Assembly (NCBI GenBank): GCA_033816765.1
Contig: JAVSIV010000022.1
Span: forward strand, 1-64,000
Length of the DNA stretch: 64,000 nucleotides
DNA from: Nothopassalora personata
Lineage: Eukaryota > Ascomycota > Dothideomycetes > Mycosphaerellales > Mycosphaerellaceae
Direction of reading: 5' to 3'
Shown here one piece after another: positions 21,677-33,176 of this stretch (positions are counted from its first letter, which is position 1; each line of letters begins with the position of its first letter). Under the pieces are notes generated by a model. The model did no database searches and was not told the DNA's origin. It saw nothing but the letters and a program-made list of their open reading frames with translations. Both the position numbers and the translations under genes were made by a program.

Positions 21677-22211
21677 CTATAAGTATGTTTAATGTTTCGG
21701 ATAATTATATGAAAAGTAATAATTATGCTGTAAATGCAGATATTCAGATATATATATAGAGTTATCTATTAAATTCTAAACAGGATGGTAGTATTTATAG
21801 TGTTTATTATAAAATAATGGTGTTGTTAAGTAATTCCTGTCAAGTAGTGTTAGTAAAGTTTTGCACGAAAATAAATCTCTATAAAAATCGTACATATAGT
21901 CTTTACTTACATCTGATAGTAAGTCTATTGGTAACTTATCGGTAAGTTGATTGTTAAGGTTATAAATTTCCTAGGTAATAATTATATTTTTCATCTATTA
22001 GTTTACTATTTACTAAACTTAATTATACATCATAAAAGAGAGTTTTCTGAACCGGTTTGTTTAAGTATTTCTAAAGAATGCGCAAGTTGCCGACGGGTTT
22101 TTCAGCTTTATTTATAACAATTAAAAAATATTATATTTAAATCTATAAGATCCTGTTTTTTTACTATTTATTCACCATTTTTTTTATTTACATATTTGTA
22201 CTTTATGTAAC
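21677..22211. other. Spacer with short repeat
   Basis: No gene. Bases 22035-22100 repeat, with differences, 16620-16700 (GAGAGTTTTC, GTTTAAGTATT.CTAAAGAAT, GCGCAAGTT.C.GACG). Confidence 0.45.
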
Positions 22212-22400
22212 CTATTTTATATAATACACTTGTGTACTTTCAATTGTAAGTGCATTCTTACCTAATTCAAAAGCAAAATCTAAAGTTAATACTAGTAAAA
22301 ATATTTTTATTATAAAAAAGGTAATAATGTTATAATTAATAGACTGCTACTGAGAGAGCTGTTAATTGTTATATTTTCTGGTTTAAATAAAGTAGATAAT
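22212..22400 (-). pseudogene. Joined nad2-nad3 3' fragment
   Basis: On the minus strand one frame reads 'LFKPENITI', as near the end of nad2, and runs directly into 'FAFELGKNALTIES', the end of nad3, closing with TAG at 22212. The nad2 stop and most of nad3 have been deleted. It lies downstream of the broken nuclease-like ORF at 22446-24215. Confidence 0.8.
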
Positions 22401-22445
22401 GAAGAAAATTACCTCATTCGTATTCCACCTTTTTCGTTAACCAAT

Positions 22446-24215
22446 ATGTTAAATAATCTCCTATTAAACATTGTCTCTTTAGCTATAAATACTTCTCTAT
22501 TAATACAGCCAGAAATATTTATTTACATATTATCTTCCACACCATTTACAATATTAAAATTAGATATATATCCTAGAATTGACGAAATAGCCAACCTATC
22601 AAATTCATTATTCGACATGATATCATAAATTTAAAGTTGAGGTTCAAATGTGTTAACCTGCGGTATAATTTTTATACCATTATTGGTGAACTGAAGTCCT
22701 AAAAGATCTTTATATTTCTGACCTTTTAAATGGAAGTCTTGGCTAGAATGAAAATCTTCTTCATAGATAAAGGCGGACAATTTAGTACCTTTGAAGAGTA
22801 CAAAAAATATCGATGTGCTACTCTTATTTTTTATGGCATACCTGATTCCTTGTGATATACAATCTAGCCAAGGATCTCCTTCCTCTGATTTGTTTTCAAT
22901 AATTGCAATAGGGTTACCCTCTCTACCGTCAAAACATTTAACCATAAAGTCTAACTTAGAAAAAAAAACCTTTACTGCTTTCATTTTCACGAGTCTGAGG
23001 ACAGATATAGTGCCCATTATTTTTTTTTTATTTTCCAAATAATAAGTTATTTACTATGGAGTCAAATCTCGACTCATCATTTCTGTCTTTCTCAATATTA
23101 CTAAGTAATCTACCAAGTTGTGGATGACTAAAATAATTACCTCTTACTCTAGTACTGTAATTGAATGGCATATTGAATGGTACAGCATAGTTTTAATAAA
23201 TGTGCCTAGTAAACATCGATTTAACATACTTTTCCTTATAAGCTCTATAATTATCTACTCTTACTCAATTATCATTACCTTCTTTATATGAACGTACTAT
23301 TCTGGACCCCGTATCATATTATTCACCTTATATCAGTCCGTGCCTAAATTTTCAATCTAGATAGTCAGCGAGTTGATAAAATTATGAATTGAAACAGGGT
23401 AGTATATTACTAGTTTGATTCACGTTAGAAGGCATAGAAAACTGCTCATAAGTACCTATCATAAAGATTGGATTATAATTTTCTGAGTAATTACTATCGT
23501 TAAAACCATAACAATTAATATACAACAAATATTTCAAAGGCATTTTATCTATTAATTCTATAGAACAACTTACAATAAATAATATAGGAAAAACATGAGT
23601 ATCAAATATAAAATAGGATTAATACTACTTGTTATAAGATTATAATTATCTTTATTAATAAATTGTATATAATTAAATTCTTTATAGCGTTACATTAAAT
23701 ATAACCCTAGTAGGACTCATTAATTTTTTTTTATTAAAGCATATAGGTTAGTACTTTCATGTATTATTAGGTCTAATAAATTAATTAAAAAAATACAGGA
23801 TATAATGATTAATATATATTTTGCGTATTTTAAATTGCAACATATACTAACTAGCTTTTCACCAAGATTTAAATTACATTTGTTTTGGTTAATTATTACT
23901 CATAAACTTACAAAAGAATAAGAAAATATTATTAAAATTCCACTTATAACATAGTTGTTATTAAAATAACTATTGTTAACAAATGTGTATAATAATGTTG
24001 CATATACAAATACAAGAAATGGTGTAATATACCCGTATATTTTATTTTTTTTTTAAGAATGTATAGTGATGTTATACCAATAGCTAATATACTAACTCCT
24101 ATTATAACGTATATAAGAGTGTTGGAACTATGTCATATTATATTAATACTAGAAAACAATTTATCACGCATTTGAAATTAATAAGAAAAAAAATAATGAT
24201 ATTGATGATAAAAAT
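22446..24215 (-). pseudogene. nad2-start chimera with PD-(D/E)xK-like tail, broken
   Basis: On the minus strand a worn nad2 start ('LLISNA', near 24190) leads into 'RDKLFSSINI', several hydrophobic stretches with many shifts, then 'HPQLGRLLSNIEKDRND' and an open part 22631-23038. The latter has 'KLDFMVKC', 'IAIIENKSEE' and 'CISQGIRYAI', fitting the D...ExK...Q pattern of PD-(D/E)xK nucleases. After TAA at 22631 the frame continues ('MSNNEFDRLAI') in step with the relative at 52805 ('MSDNEGYLRAEI'). It is flanked downstream by a nad2-nad3 3' piece. Third member of the family with 40130-41860 and 52805-54729; inactive. Confidence 0.6.
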
Positions 24216-24684
24216 GAACTACGTATGTAAATGATAATGTAACAACGTTATATTTTTCGTACTTATATACGCTGAAAAAAAATTATCTTTTTTATTAATA
24301 CGACCAAATTTAAAACTCGCATCTAACATTAACTTGCTTACCAATTATGCAAAAGGTACGCTCTCATCTATTTTTTACATTAAACTTGAGCTGCTTATAA
24401 AACATTTTGAAATACGTTACTAATATAAATCCTAAATTTATTGGCTTATTATAAAACTTATGTCATAGAAAGTTTTTAAAGAATAAATACTTAAAGGGTT
24501 TATTATTCATTAGAATATTAGATAAAAATCTATACTTAAACACTTTTTATATTAAAGTGTAAAAAAACCTATAGTACTATAATTGCTTAACACAAAATCT
24601 ACTAATTTTTGTTTTTTTTCTAATTTTTATTGTTTTACTATTTTATTTTTTGCAATTAAACAAATATAGTACTTTAAATTATCA
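24216..24684. other. Non-coding spacer
   Basis: A/T-rich 470 bp after nad1. Nothing recognised. Confidence 0.5.
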
Positions 24685-26823
24685 CTAAAGTAGACTAATG
24701 TTACTAGGTAAAATATCAAAACTATAAGCAATACATGGGATAAGTACAATAAAAGAAATAACAACAGGTAATAATATAGTTCAAGAAAATGACATTAATT
24801 GATCAAAACGAATTCTAGGAAAAGAAGCTCTAACTCATATAAATGTGAAAATCATAACACATGATTTAACACCCATAGTTATACCTGATAACATTCCTTC
24901 TAAGACTGGACTATTAAATGGTTCAATACTTTCATAACCTATTTCTTGCAGTATGTAGAATAATAGTGTATAGTCTAATAAATACCCACCTAAAAACAGC
25001 ATAGTGTTTAAAATACATATCAATACTATACTTCCATACTCAGCCAAGAAAAAGAAAACAAATATAACTGCAGCGTGTTCTGTCATAAATCCACTAACTA
25101 ACTCAGATTCTGCTTCAGCTAAATCAAAAGGAGCTCTGTTAGTTTCTGCTACAGAACCTATAAAAAATATAACAAATATAGGAAATAGTGGCATTATGAA
25201 TCATATTGCTCTTTGAGCCTCTATGTTAACGGTTAAATTTAGACTTCCTGTTAAAAGTACAACAAGGAGTATAGCTGAGCTTAATATAAGTTCATAACTT
25301 ATTAACTGTGCTGTACTTCTAAGTGCAAAACAACGCATAAATTATATACGGTGTGGACCATATCTTTATCTATTTTCTTCATAATTATTTCATTTTCTTA
25401 AAAGATCTTCTCAGTTTTTAGATAAATAGGTATCTGTTGATATGTGAGCTCCTGTTTCTTTCAATCTATAACACTTAGGTAATAATAATATTCTATTCAT
25501 TTTTAAAGATCTAGAGGGATATTTTTTGAAATAATCAATTAATTTTAATATACCTTTTTTATCAGATATATATCATATAAATGCATTATTACCTCTATCT
25601 ATGCATACATAACCCCCATACAAGTCTATTAAAGGTTGTAATAGTTCACTAGTTTTCTGAGTAAGTGTTATAGCAACTTGTCCATTTACACTATTTAGTG
25701 TAATAGAACCATCTGCATCGAAAAATCCAGATAACCATGCGTTATTATAATTTAGTTTACTAGGAGATACTATAAGAATATCATACTTAATACAAACCTT
25801 GTTTAGTTGTATCAATCTGTATGAATTTCTTATATTACCATTTACACTATAGATTAGTTTAGTGAGACCTTCTTTATGTCTTAAACAATATCTAAGGGCA
25901 TTTTTACCAGAAACTCTTTTTATTGACCCTCCATAAACATTCTTTATAATTTGCAAGGTACGTTCATCTCTTATATCCATAGTTATTTCCAAACTACCAT
26001 AACCTGTTTTCGTTAAATAAAAACTGCCGTCTCCGTCAATTAAACCAGCTAACCATTCATTTCATTTATTATCACAAGAAAATTTTATAGAATAATGTAA
26101 CTTGGTATTTTTGCCAAAATAATTGTAATTAAAAATAGATAACGAACGTATGGCCTCTGAGGTTCCTACTAACGAGTTATACGCTTTGGTTACCTGCGGG
26201 TTGTTCACATTTAAAAGGATTTTTACTTTAAAGCCCCATAATATTTTAAAAATAAAGGAAGTTACATATAAAGTACCTAATAAATTTAAAGGTTTTATCT
26301 TTATGAATTTCTCGCATATAGTTCGTTGTATTTTTTCTTTAAGGGTTACTAAAATATGAGAAAAAAATGAGTAAAAACTTACATTTTTACTGGGCCACTT
26401 TGACCCTAAAAAAGCATATTTAGAATTAGCTGATCAACCAGCTAACAATATACCATAAGTAGCAAGTGAAGAAACAGCTAACATGTATATTATACCCAGG
26501 TTGAAATCTCATAGAGCTAAACCAGGACCGTAAGGTACAACAGCATAACCTAATAAGGAGAAAATTAAAGTTATAACAGGACCAAGGAAAAATAATACTA
26601 AATTTGCTTGTGTAGGTGATACATATTCTTTCAATATAAGTTTAAGAGCATCCGCGAACGCTTGTAAAAGACCATAGTATCCTACAACATTAGGTCCTAA
26701 TCTCCTTTGCATACTTGCCATTGTTTTTCTTTCGGCTACTGTAACAAAAGCAACAGTTAATAAGACTGGTACAGTAACTAATATAACTTCAATAATTGAA
26801 ATAAGTGTGGGATAGTACAACAA
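24685..26823 (-). CDS. nad1: NADH dehydrogenase subunit 1 (2 exons)
   Basis: Complex I subunit that helps form the quinone site. Exons on the minus strand: 26823-26403 and 25325-24685, 1062 nt (353 residues, stop TAG). Conserved segments: '[16 protein letters not shown]', '[11 protein letters not shown]', '[19 protein letters not shown]', '[20 protein letters not shown]' and 'IRFDQLM'. An in-frame TAA lies just upstream of ATT AAA TTG TTG, so the start must be non-ATG. TTG at 26823 fits the ATG of the neighbouring nad1 copy. Confidence 0.93.
25326..26402 (-). other. nad1 intron, group I
   Basis: Splits the Ser codon of FLGSLR. On the minus strand, S-like AAAGATATGGTCC lies near the 3' end (about 25360) and the GTAGGAACCTCAGAGGCC string near 26150. 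Confidence 0.85.
25366..26402 (-). CDS. LAGLIDADG homing endonuclease/maturase, nad1 intron
   Basis: In frame with nad1 exon 1, TGA read as Trp, stop TAA at 25366. Motifs '[15 protein letters not shown]' and '[14 protein letters not shown]' are complete, with '[14 protein letters not shown]' and 'INGNIR'-type segments ('[18 protein letters not shown]') between. Closely similar to the enzymes in the nad5 intron and cox1 intron 2, so one lineage has entered three genes. Confidence 0.88.
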
Positions 26824-27067
26824 TTTAATTTATTAGTAATAGAAAAATTATATTTATTTTTAACCTTAAAGAGATTAATCTACCTTTATTGTAGTTAATA
26901 ATACTAAAAACGTGAATTGTCATTTATATTTTTAAACCTAATAAAAAAAAATTTAACACAATTTTCGTAAGGTTAAACCATAATAATAAATTTTAAATTT
27001 AACTGGTTAATGTAACATGGCTGTTAAATAATTTATTATTATGAAAGTGTAATTTTAAGTAAACCAG

Positions 27068-27799
27068 CTAAGGCAATCTCCTTATATATTTTATTATAGC
27101 TAACGTGCAAGTATTGTGACGTTGTGGGTCATATGTAACCCCCCTAACTGTAGCTCAATAATGTCTTTGCATTATATCCGTGTATTGTTGATCCCTATCA
27201 TATAATTCGTCTGGAGATTTAGACCCGTTTTTTAATTCGGTTAATCTGGCCGCTAACTTTCTTGCATAAGGTTGTTGAGAAACAGAACTGTCATAACCAT
27301 TTTTTATGACTTCATCTCTTATAGCTCTATCATCAGCATTGGTAATTCCATAAATAGACCATATATTTTCTTTATGATTGTCAACATCTCTTCCGTTAGT
27401 ATTGGCCATTAGATAGGCATGGTTATTTGGTACACCTCCACCTGGACCGGTTGGACCTGCTGGACCGGTTGAACCACCGCCACCTGTTGTACCGCCTCCT
27501 CCTCCGGAAGAGTTCATATATAAGAAAGTATAATCTGTATAATAGTACGTAGAATGAAAGAAAAATAATGCTGTAGCTAACAATATAGCAAATACGAATA
27601 ATATAAAATTAACATAAGTTACATTACATCTAATTATAAAAATTGGATTTCTTCATAATAATACTATAGGTGCAAGAAAATATAATCCTGTATAAAAACT
27701 AACAATAAGTAAGCAAACACCAACAATAAATAAAAAGATAAGTACTATATATGTAACGAGAGACTTAGCGTTGTTAATTAAATTTAAATCAATAGTCAT
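27068..27799 (-). CDS. Membrane ORF with Gly-rich tail
   Basis: Open for 243 codons (ATG at 27799, TAG at 27068) with TGA as Trp. Two to three hydrophobic helices (residues 15-90, 'LFLFIVGVCLLIVSFYTG', 'FILFVFAILLATALFFF'), then a run of Gly/Thr/Pro, then 'VDNHKENIWSIYGITNADDR', 'SQQPYA', 'ELYDRDQQYTDIMQRHY' and a C-end 'IKYIRRLP'. The whole protein aligns with the non-cox1 part of the chimera at 18709. It follows a broken nad1 start copy and precedes the real nad1. Family not recognised. Confidence 0.75.
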
Positions 27800-27824
27800 G
27801 AAACTTATTTAAAACATTGATATT

Positions 27825-28206
27825 ATAGCATATATAGCTAATGTTATAGCTAACATGTATAATATAGCCAAGTAAAAACCTAAGGGGGGGTAAAACAGCA
27901 CCGTGAGGTCATAAAGCATATCCTAATAAGGAGAAAATTAAAGTTATAACAGGACCAAGGTAAAATAATACTAAATCTTCTTGTGTAGGTAATATATATT
28001 CTTTCAATATAAGTTTAAGAGCATGCGCGTACACTTGTAAAAGACCATAGTATCCTAAAAAATTAGGTCCTAATCTCCTTTGCATACTTGCCATTGTTTT
28101 TCTTTCGGCTACTGTAAAGAAAAAAAAAAAAAGCAACAGTTAACAATACTGGTACAGTAACTAATATAACCTCAATAATTGAAATAAGTGTGGAACAGTG
28201 CAACAT
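27825..28206 (-). pseudogene. nad1 5' copy
   Basis: Duplicate of the first 120 codons of nad1 with its leader: ATG at 28206, '[18 protein letters not shown]', a 12-A run near 28120 that shifts the frame, then '[16 protein letters not shown]' and a worn end ('LYMLAI', TAA at about 27826). It sits just upstream of the Gly-tail ORF; the same pairing of core-gene start and membrane ORF is fused in other chimeras. Confidence 0.85.
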
Positions 28207-28451
28207 TTTAATCTATTAGTAATATAAAATTATATATATTTTAAACCTTTAGTTTTTAAAACTGACAATGTAAATTGTTATTTATATTTCTAAGGTTAAC
28301 AACAAAAGCATAAATCTACGTATTTTTCTAAAGACAAAAAATATAAGAATAAATTTTAAGCTTAATTATTTAATATCAGACTACAAGTTTAAATTACTTG
28401 TAGTTGCTAGACATAAAGTTATTATTATAAATTGTTTTTTTTTTTAGCGAA

Positions 28452-28522
28452 CTACCTGACTAAGAATCGAACTTAGACTGAAATATTAGGAATATATAGT
28501 TCTACCATTAAACTACCAGGCA
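28452..28522 (-). tRNA. trnR: tRNA, probably Arg (CCU)
   Basis: Minus strand: acceptor TGCCTGG/TCAGGTA with two G-U pairs, D-arm GTTT-AATGGTA-GAAC, anticodon loop TTCCTAA, T-arm CTAAG-TTCGATT-CTTAG. The loop gives anticodon CCU (Arg, AGG). The stem ATATA/TATTT has one mismatch, so a Gly (UCC) reading shifted by one base cannot be wholly excluded. Confidence 0.65.
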
Positions 28523-28806
28523 TATAATTTTTTCTTACCAGTTGGTGGAATTATAGGTAGAGGGTTACCAAGCTTAGATGATCTACCATTGGGGTTGTGG
28601 TAATACTTACCTCGATCCCCCGTACCATTTTCTGTTAATAATACAGTAAAAACACCAGCAAATGCAAATAAATAAGTACGCTACCTTAAAGTAGTTTCTA
28701 GAAATACATTATTTTTTTTTTATATCTTTTGTAGCTAATTTAAGTATAATGATGACAGAAACATGAAACTCTAGAGGAACATAAAGCTCTACTGCTCCTG
28801 TAATCA
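28513..28806 (-). pseudogene. Small membrane-plus-tail ORF overlapping cox2 end and tRNA
   Basis: On the minus strand an ATG at 28806 overlaps the last cox2 codons in another frame: '[18 protein letters not shown]', ending at an A-run near 28714. After a break, 'YLFAFAGVFTVLLTENGTG' and 'PNGRSSKLGNPLPIIPPTG' run to a TAG inside the tRNA 5' end. Helix followed by Gly/Pro-rich tail resembles the other tail ORFs. Weakly supported. Confidence 0.4.
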
Positions 28807-29538
28807 TGTCAAAAACTTTTCCAAAGAGATTGACTCTATTACAATAGGCATAGAACTATGTAGAATACCACAAATTTCTGAACACTGACCAAAAAATGTA
28901 CCTGCTCTATTAATAAGTACAGATATTTGATTAAGTCTTCCAGGATATGCATCACATTTTATACCTAAAGATGGGCAAGCGTAAGAATGTATAACATCTC
29001 CAGAAGAAATAATAAATCTAACGTGAGTAAGTTCTGGAAGAATTACTCTGTTATCAACTTCTAACATTCTTAGCGCTCCTTCTTCTAAATCTGACTCAGG
29101 CACAAGGTAGGAGTCAAATTCTAATTCTTCGTCGTCGCTGCTAAGAAAATCAGGGTATTGGTAGCTTCAGTATCATTGGTGTCCTTCCACAAACACTGTT
29201 AGAGAAGGGTCTGTAACTTCGTCCATTAAATATAACAGCTTGAAAGATGGAAAAGCAATTAATATTAAGATTAAGGCAGGTGTTATAGTTCAAATTAATT
29301 CAATAAGTGTACCGTGATTAAGGTATTTGTTACTTATTGGAGATTTGTTGTAAACATAGTTTCTAATAATAGAAACCATTATTCATGCTACACCAAATAA
29401 TATTATAACTAAGTAAAACATAATATTATCGTGTAACTCTATAAGTGCTTCCATTTGTGGACTAGCACTGTCTTGAAAATACACACCTCAAGGTTGAGGT
29501 GCGTCACATTTAAGATTAAAGTAATTAAATAAGTTCAT
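28789..29538 (-). CDS. cox2: Cytochrome c oxidase subunit 2
   Basis: Carries the CuA centre that receives electrons from cytochrome c. 249 residues from ATG (29538) to TAG (28789), normal length. Two N-terminal helices, the aromatic segment 'GHQWYWSYQYPDF', and the CuA ligands in '[17 protein letters not shown]' and '[16 protein letters not shown]'. It ends 'KFLTWLQEQ', which requires TGA to be Trp. No intron. Its leader and first part are copied at 850-1230 on the other strand. Confidence 0.96.
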
Positions 29539-29772
29539 AATTGAATAAATATAACAATTTAAGATAGTTGTTCACAGATTTATCTAATATAGAGAAAAAA
29601 AAAAATAAATATGAATACGTCCTATTAATTTTTATAGTGTTTCATTCAATGCTTCTCTACGTGTCATCAAACGTTTACTCGAATATTGCATTCAATATAA
29701 TCACATTGTTCTACAGAAAAAAATAATATTTAAAGTGACTATATCACCTATTAAGGTAAGCCCTTAAAATAC

Positions 29773-29909
29773 AGGTGCAAGGGTGCAAGGGTGCAAGGGT
29801 GCAAGGGTGCAAGGGTGCAAGGGTGCAAGGGTGCAAGGGTGCAAGGGTGCAAGGGTGCAAGGGTGCAAGGGTGCAAGGGTGCAAGGGTGCAAGGGTGCAA
29901 GGGTGCAAG
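29773..29909 (+). repeat. 8-bp tandem repeat GGGTGCAA, about 17 copies
   Basis: Perfect direct repeats with no spacers, in the spacer upstream of cox2 (minus). Frames across it are repeat translations, not genes. Confidence 0.97.
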
Positions 29910-30295
29910 ACATGTAATATATTCTGTACCCATGTAGAGATAATCCTGAGCCAATAAAAGATGAACTTTAAAAAAAACTTAGGAAAAAGGTCAAATAAAT
30001 GACAAGGAAAAATTAGAAAGCCTATTAATATTAGAGGTACAACAATAACATAATTATTGGTGGGTAGACTAGAAGTTGATATATCTTCTAACGTATAAAT
30101 GTGAGGAATAAAATTGTAAAAAGATTTTCTGCTACTATTAAAAATAACATTAGATAAACTACTTAGTTGTATACCTAAAAATAATTTAACGCTAGAAAAC
30201 CAAAAATAGATGAAATTGCAAAGGTAGAGTTGTAAAACTATGAGGTTTGAAAGAAGTTAAAAATAAACAATTTGCTACTTGTTAAAAAAAAAAAG
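29910..30295. other. Non-coding spacer
   Basis: About 385 bp without a recognisable gene. Confidence 0.45.
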
Positions 30296-30520
30296 TTATG
30301 TACAAATCTTGTAAAAATCTAATATAGCGTAAGAGAATAAGAGAATAAGAGAATAATTGTCCTCTAAGAGACGGGTTTCTGGATTTCTGGGTTTCTGGGT
30401 TTCTGGGTTTATTGCTACACCTAATATTAATGCACCAAACACTACACCAATACCTACACCTGCACCGATTAATCCTGTTGTGGCTAAACCTGTTACAATA
30501 ATTTTTGCTGCTTGTATCAT
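30296..30520 (-). pseudogene. atp9 copy broken by short tandem duplications
   Basis: The first 39 residues match the intact atp9 except V for G at residue 9. After 'GVAINP' the CCCAGAAA-type unit is repeated about four times, and further on ATTCTCTT is repeated three times, wrecking the polar loop. The second helix ends at 'FSYAILDF', so the essential Glu is absent. It stands at the normal place after atp6, which suggests the ancestral atp9 decayed while the plus-strand copy at 14022 took over. Confidence 0.9.
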
Positions 30521-30612
30521 TTAAATTAGATATTTAAAGTTATAATTTAAAGGAAAACCTTTTTTAAAAAGTTTACTGGTTATTAATTACTTATTAATCG
30601 TTTATTCTCTGG

Positions 30613-31380
30613 CTAGTGTAAGTCTAATCCATCTTTGATATAAGAACACGATAAAACTACAAATACTTGAGCTTGTATAAATGCAATACCGAGTTCTAAA
30701 CCGGAGAATGCTATAATAAATGCTAAGGGAAATAAGCCTAAAAAGAAAAATCCTGAAGTTATTATGTTATATGTAAAACCACTAAGAATATTTAAAAGCA
30801 TATGTCCTGATAATATGTTTGCAGCTAATCTTAAACCCAATGACACATTTCTGGCTAAATATGAGATAAATTCTATTAAAACTAATAGAGGTAGTAGAGC
30901 TAATGGACACCCTGCTGGTACAAAAAGTGAAAAGAATTTAAACCCATGTTTGCTAAGTCCTAATATAGTTGCACCTAGAACAACTGTGAAACTTAATGAA
31001 AAAGTCAATATAAAATGACTAGTTGAAGCAAAACTGTAAGGTATCATACCTATTAAATTGTTTACTAGTATAAATACAAATAATACATAAATAAAAGGAA
31101 AGTAAATTTGTCCGTTTTTTTCATTTATTTGACCTACAACTATACTGTGTACTGTAGCATACACGGATTCTTGAGAAATAGATCAAGCATTAGGTACTAT
31201 TTTGTTGTTGTTTGTAGAAAGAAGACCTATCACGAATGCCAAGTAACCTCCTATTGTTAGATATAATCCTATATTTGTTAAAGATAAAGATAAATTACCT
31301 AACACAGGTGCTTGTATGCTTAATAAATTTCTCACTTCAAATTGATCTAATGGACTTATTATACTAAAAAAAAAGTTCAT
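30613..31380 (-). CDS. atp6: ATP synthase subunit 6
   Basis: Stator subunit a of the F0 proton channel. 255 residues, ATG at 31380, stop at 30613. 'SPLDQFEV' at the N-terminus, the helix with essential Arg in 'SLGLRLAANILSGHMLL', and a C-terminal 'ELGIAFIQAQVFVVL'. Segments of its 3' half are copied twice in the plus-strand atp9 array. Upstream is atp8, downstream the atp9 copy. Confidence 0.96.
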
Positions 31381-31641
31381 CGTATGATATAAAAAATATT
31401 TATTAAAAAATTAAGATGGTAGTAATACAAAAAACATTTTTGTATTAAACACTAAAAAAACTAATTACAAACAATGATTATATAACGGCTAAAGTATATA
31501 TTGTCAGCGCTGTATTTCCAGGTTAAACAATAATTATCCAAAGGTGTTTTTCAAGTTTAGAAAAAAAAAAACGATACAAATAAATCATCATGTAATAATA
31601 ACTGTTATATTACGAATTTTTGTGTAAAAAAAAAAAAGCAA

Positions 31642-31788
31642 TTATAATTTACTTATAAACACACGTGTTGCAAACAAACGAAGAAATCTAGGTAATATGT
31701 ACTTAGAAAAAACATATACTAATAATACGAATATAGCAAATGCAAATACTACTTGGTTTATAAAAAAAAAAGGTACTAATTGAGGCAT
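31642..31788 (-). CDS. atp8: ATP synthase subunit 8
   Basis: 48 residues, starting MPQLVPFFFINQ as in most fungal subunit 8 proteins, one central helix ('VVFAFAIFVLLVYVF') and a basic C-terminal end ('YILPRFLRLFATR'). ATG at 31788, TAA at 31642. It lies just upstream of atp6 in the usual atp8-atp6 order and anchors the F0 stator. Confidence 0.93.
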   Translation of the reverse strand: MPQLVPFFFINQVVFAFAIFVLLVYVFSKYILPRFLRLFATRVFISKL

Positions 31789-32030
31789 ATAATTTAATTT
31801 AATTGTTATTGTCGTTGTTTACGACACAGTTTAATTAAAAACATAAGCTTTAAAGGAATAATAAATTAGCTTAAACTAAAAACCAATAGCAAAGGGTTTT
31901 TTTTTTTGTATTTTTTTTTTGTTTTTTTTTTGTTTTTTTTTATCTGATGGCTCAACATCAGATAAAAACATTATGTAGTTTACAAACTATAAATAATGAT
32001 ATAGTCATAGTATACTAGTCATCATCTGGT
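31789..32030. other. Spacer with T-runs
   Basis: Low-complexity T-runs at 31897-31940. A perfect short hairpin (ATCTGATG/CATCAGAT) follows near 31942 and could be a processing or termination signal. No gene. Confidence 0.4.
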
Positions 32031-32702
32031 TCTCAACTAGTAAAAATCTACAGGATGAATGTCTGAAGTATTTTGTTTCTTTAACTTCTTCTAACTTATA
32101 TTTTATTCCTTCTAACCTACTACTGTTCCTAACTAGGTTACCTGTGTTAGTGTTTAATTTTTTTTGTTAACGACTTGATTCATTAACACTTTCATAACCA
32201 GAGCTACTATTTTTTTTCTAAGTCCCTACCTATACATTTATTTACTCAATTAAAAATAAATGTACTATGAACGGTTTGTGTAGAATTGTTCTTAACTTCC
32301 TGCAGTTCGTCCTTAAAAGTACGGTTAATTTTATTTATATTACCTGTTTTATGGGTATTAGCTGTAGTGAACTCAGTCTTTTCTTAAAAAAAAAAAAAAA
32401 GACCATAGATACTTATTAAATTCGACGTAACCCTTTAGCTCTTCGTTAACTTCTTCTAAATACTCGTACAAGATACTACTTTTAGCTTTACTATTATTAA
32501 GTCTATCATTTATAAAGTATTCTTTCCGTTCTAAGTCTTCCTTGTTAGAATATAATGATACATTAGAATGAGTAGTTAAAACACTATCGTTATCGCTATC
32601 AGAATTATCTGGTAACAATAATATAGCACTACTGTTAAATGTTATAATAATAGAAAAGCTTTTAAACCTTAGTGTATTGTTTATTACTATATAATTAATC
32701 AT
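32031..32702 (-). pseudogene. Unknown decayed ORF behind dispersed leader copy C
   Basis: The minus-strand open part 32702-32373 has a hydrophobic start, then 'LLPDNSDSDNDSV' and a charged helical stretch ('LNNSKAKSSILYEYLEEV'). After an A-run break at about 32395 it seems to go on as 'ANTHKTGNINKINRTFKDEL' and a Ser/Asn-rich end with more stops. Not recognised. The preceding leader element links it to the plasmid-like frames. Confidence 0.4.
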
Positions 32703-32759
32703 TTATTAAGTATAACACCAGACAAAAAATTTAGGACTTGCACATCTTTGCAAAAAAAA

Positions 32760-32985
32760 TGTTTTTCTAACAAGTTGGCGCAGAAAACTCTCTCAAGTAT
32801 TTTTTATTTCACCCTATCGAATTATTACAAACGATATTAGGCTCGCCCTCCCTACAAGTAAAAAGCGTACCTTGTCACAGCACGCCTATGATCGTAAAAC
32901 AAGATCTGTTACCTGTAACTTAATATATTAATAAATGGATGAGATACGAGTACTACAAAAACTAAGCTAATGCTTACCTACATAT
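32760..32985 (-). repeat. Dispersed leader element, copy C
   Basis: Minus strand: TACTCGTATCTCATCCATTT, AAGTTACAGGTAACAG, GTGCTGTGACAAGG, TAGGGAGGG, GAGAGAGTTTTCTGCGCC. Blocks occur in the same order as in copy A (plus, 16400-16680). Confidence 0.55.
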
Positions 32986-33176
32986 CTTTAATAACCAATT
33001 AAAAAAAAAATACTAGCATATACTGCAATTAACTTTTAGAAACTGTAAAGCATAAAAATTAATAATGAAAACAGAACTGTAATGATAAATTGGATGAGTA
33101 TTTGTCAAGTAAGAAATAGGTGATTTAAACACCTAACCTACCGTATGCATTTTTGTACTTTATGTAATAATTAAAT

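Noticed and set aside
22791..23042. Plus-strand frame opposite the nuclease-like fossil
   Set aside because: Antisense shadow; the minus frame aligns with two relatives.
29773..29909. Regular repeats suggesting a CRISPR-like array
   Set aside because: The 8-bp units are contiguous with no spacers, in mitochondrial DNA; a plain tandem repeat.
29751..29957. Repeat-coded frames on both strands over the 8-bp array
   Set aside because: Pure repeat translation without any start context or homology.
33050..33150. tRNA-like hairpin with loop ATTTAAA
   Set aside because: The anticodon would read a stop codon, and acceptor and T-arm do not form.
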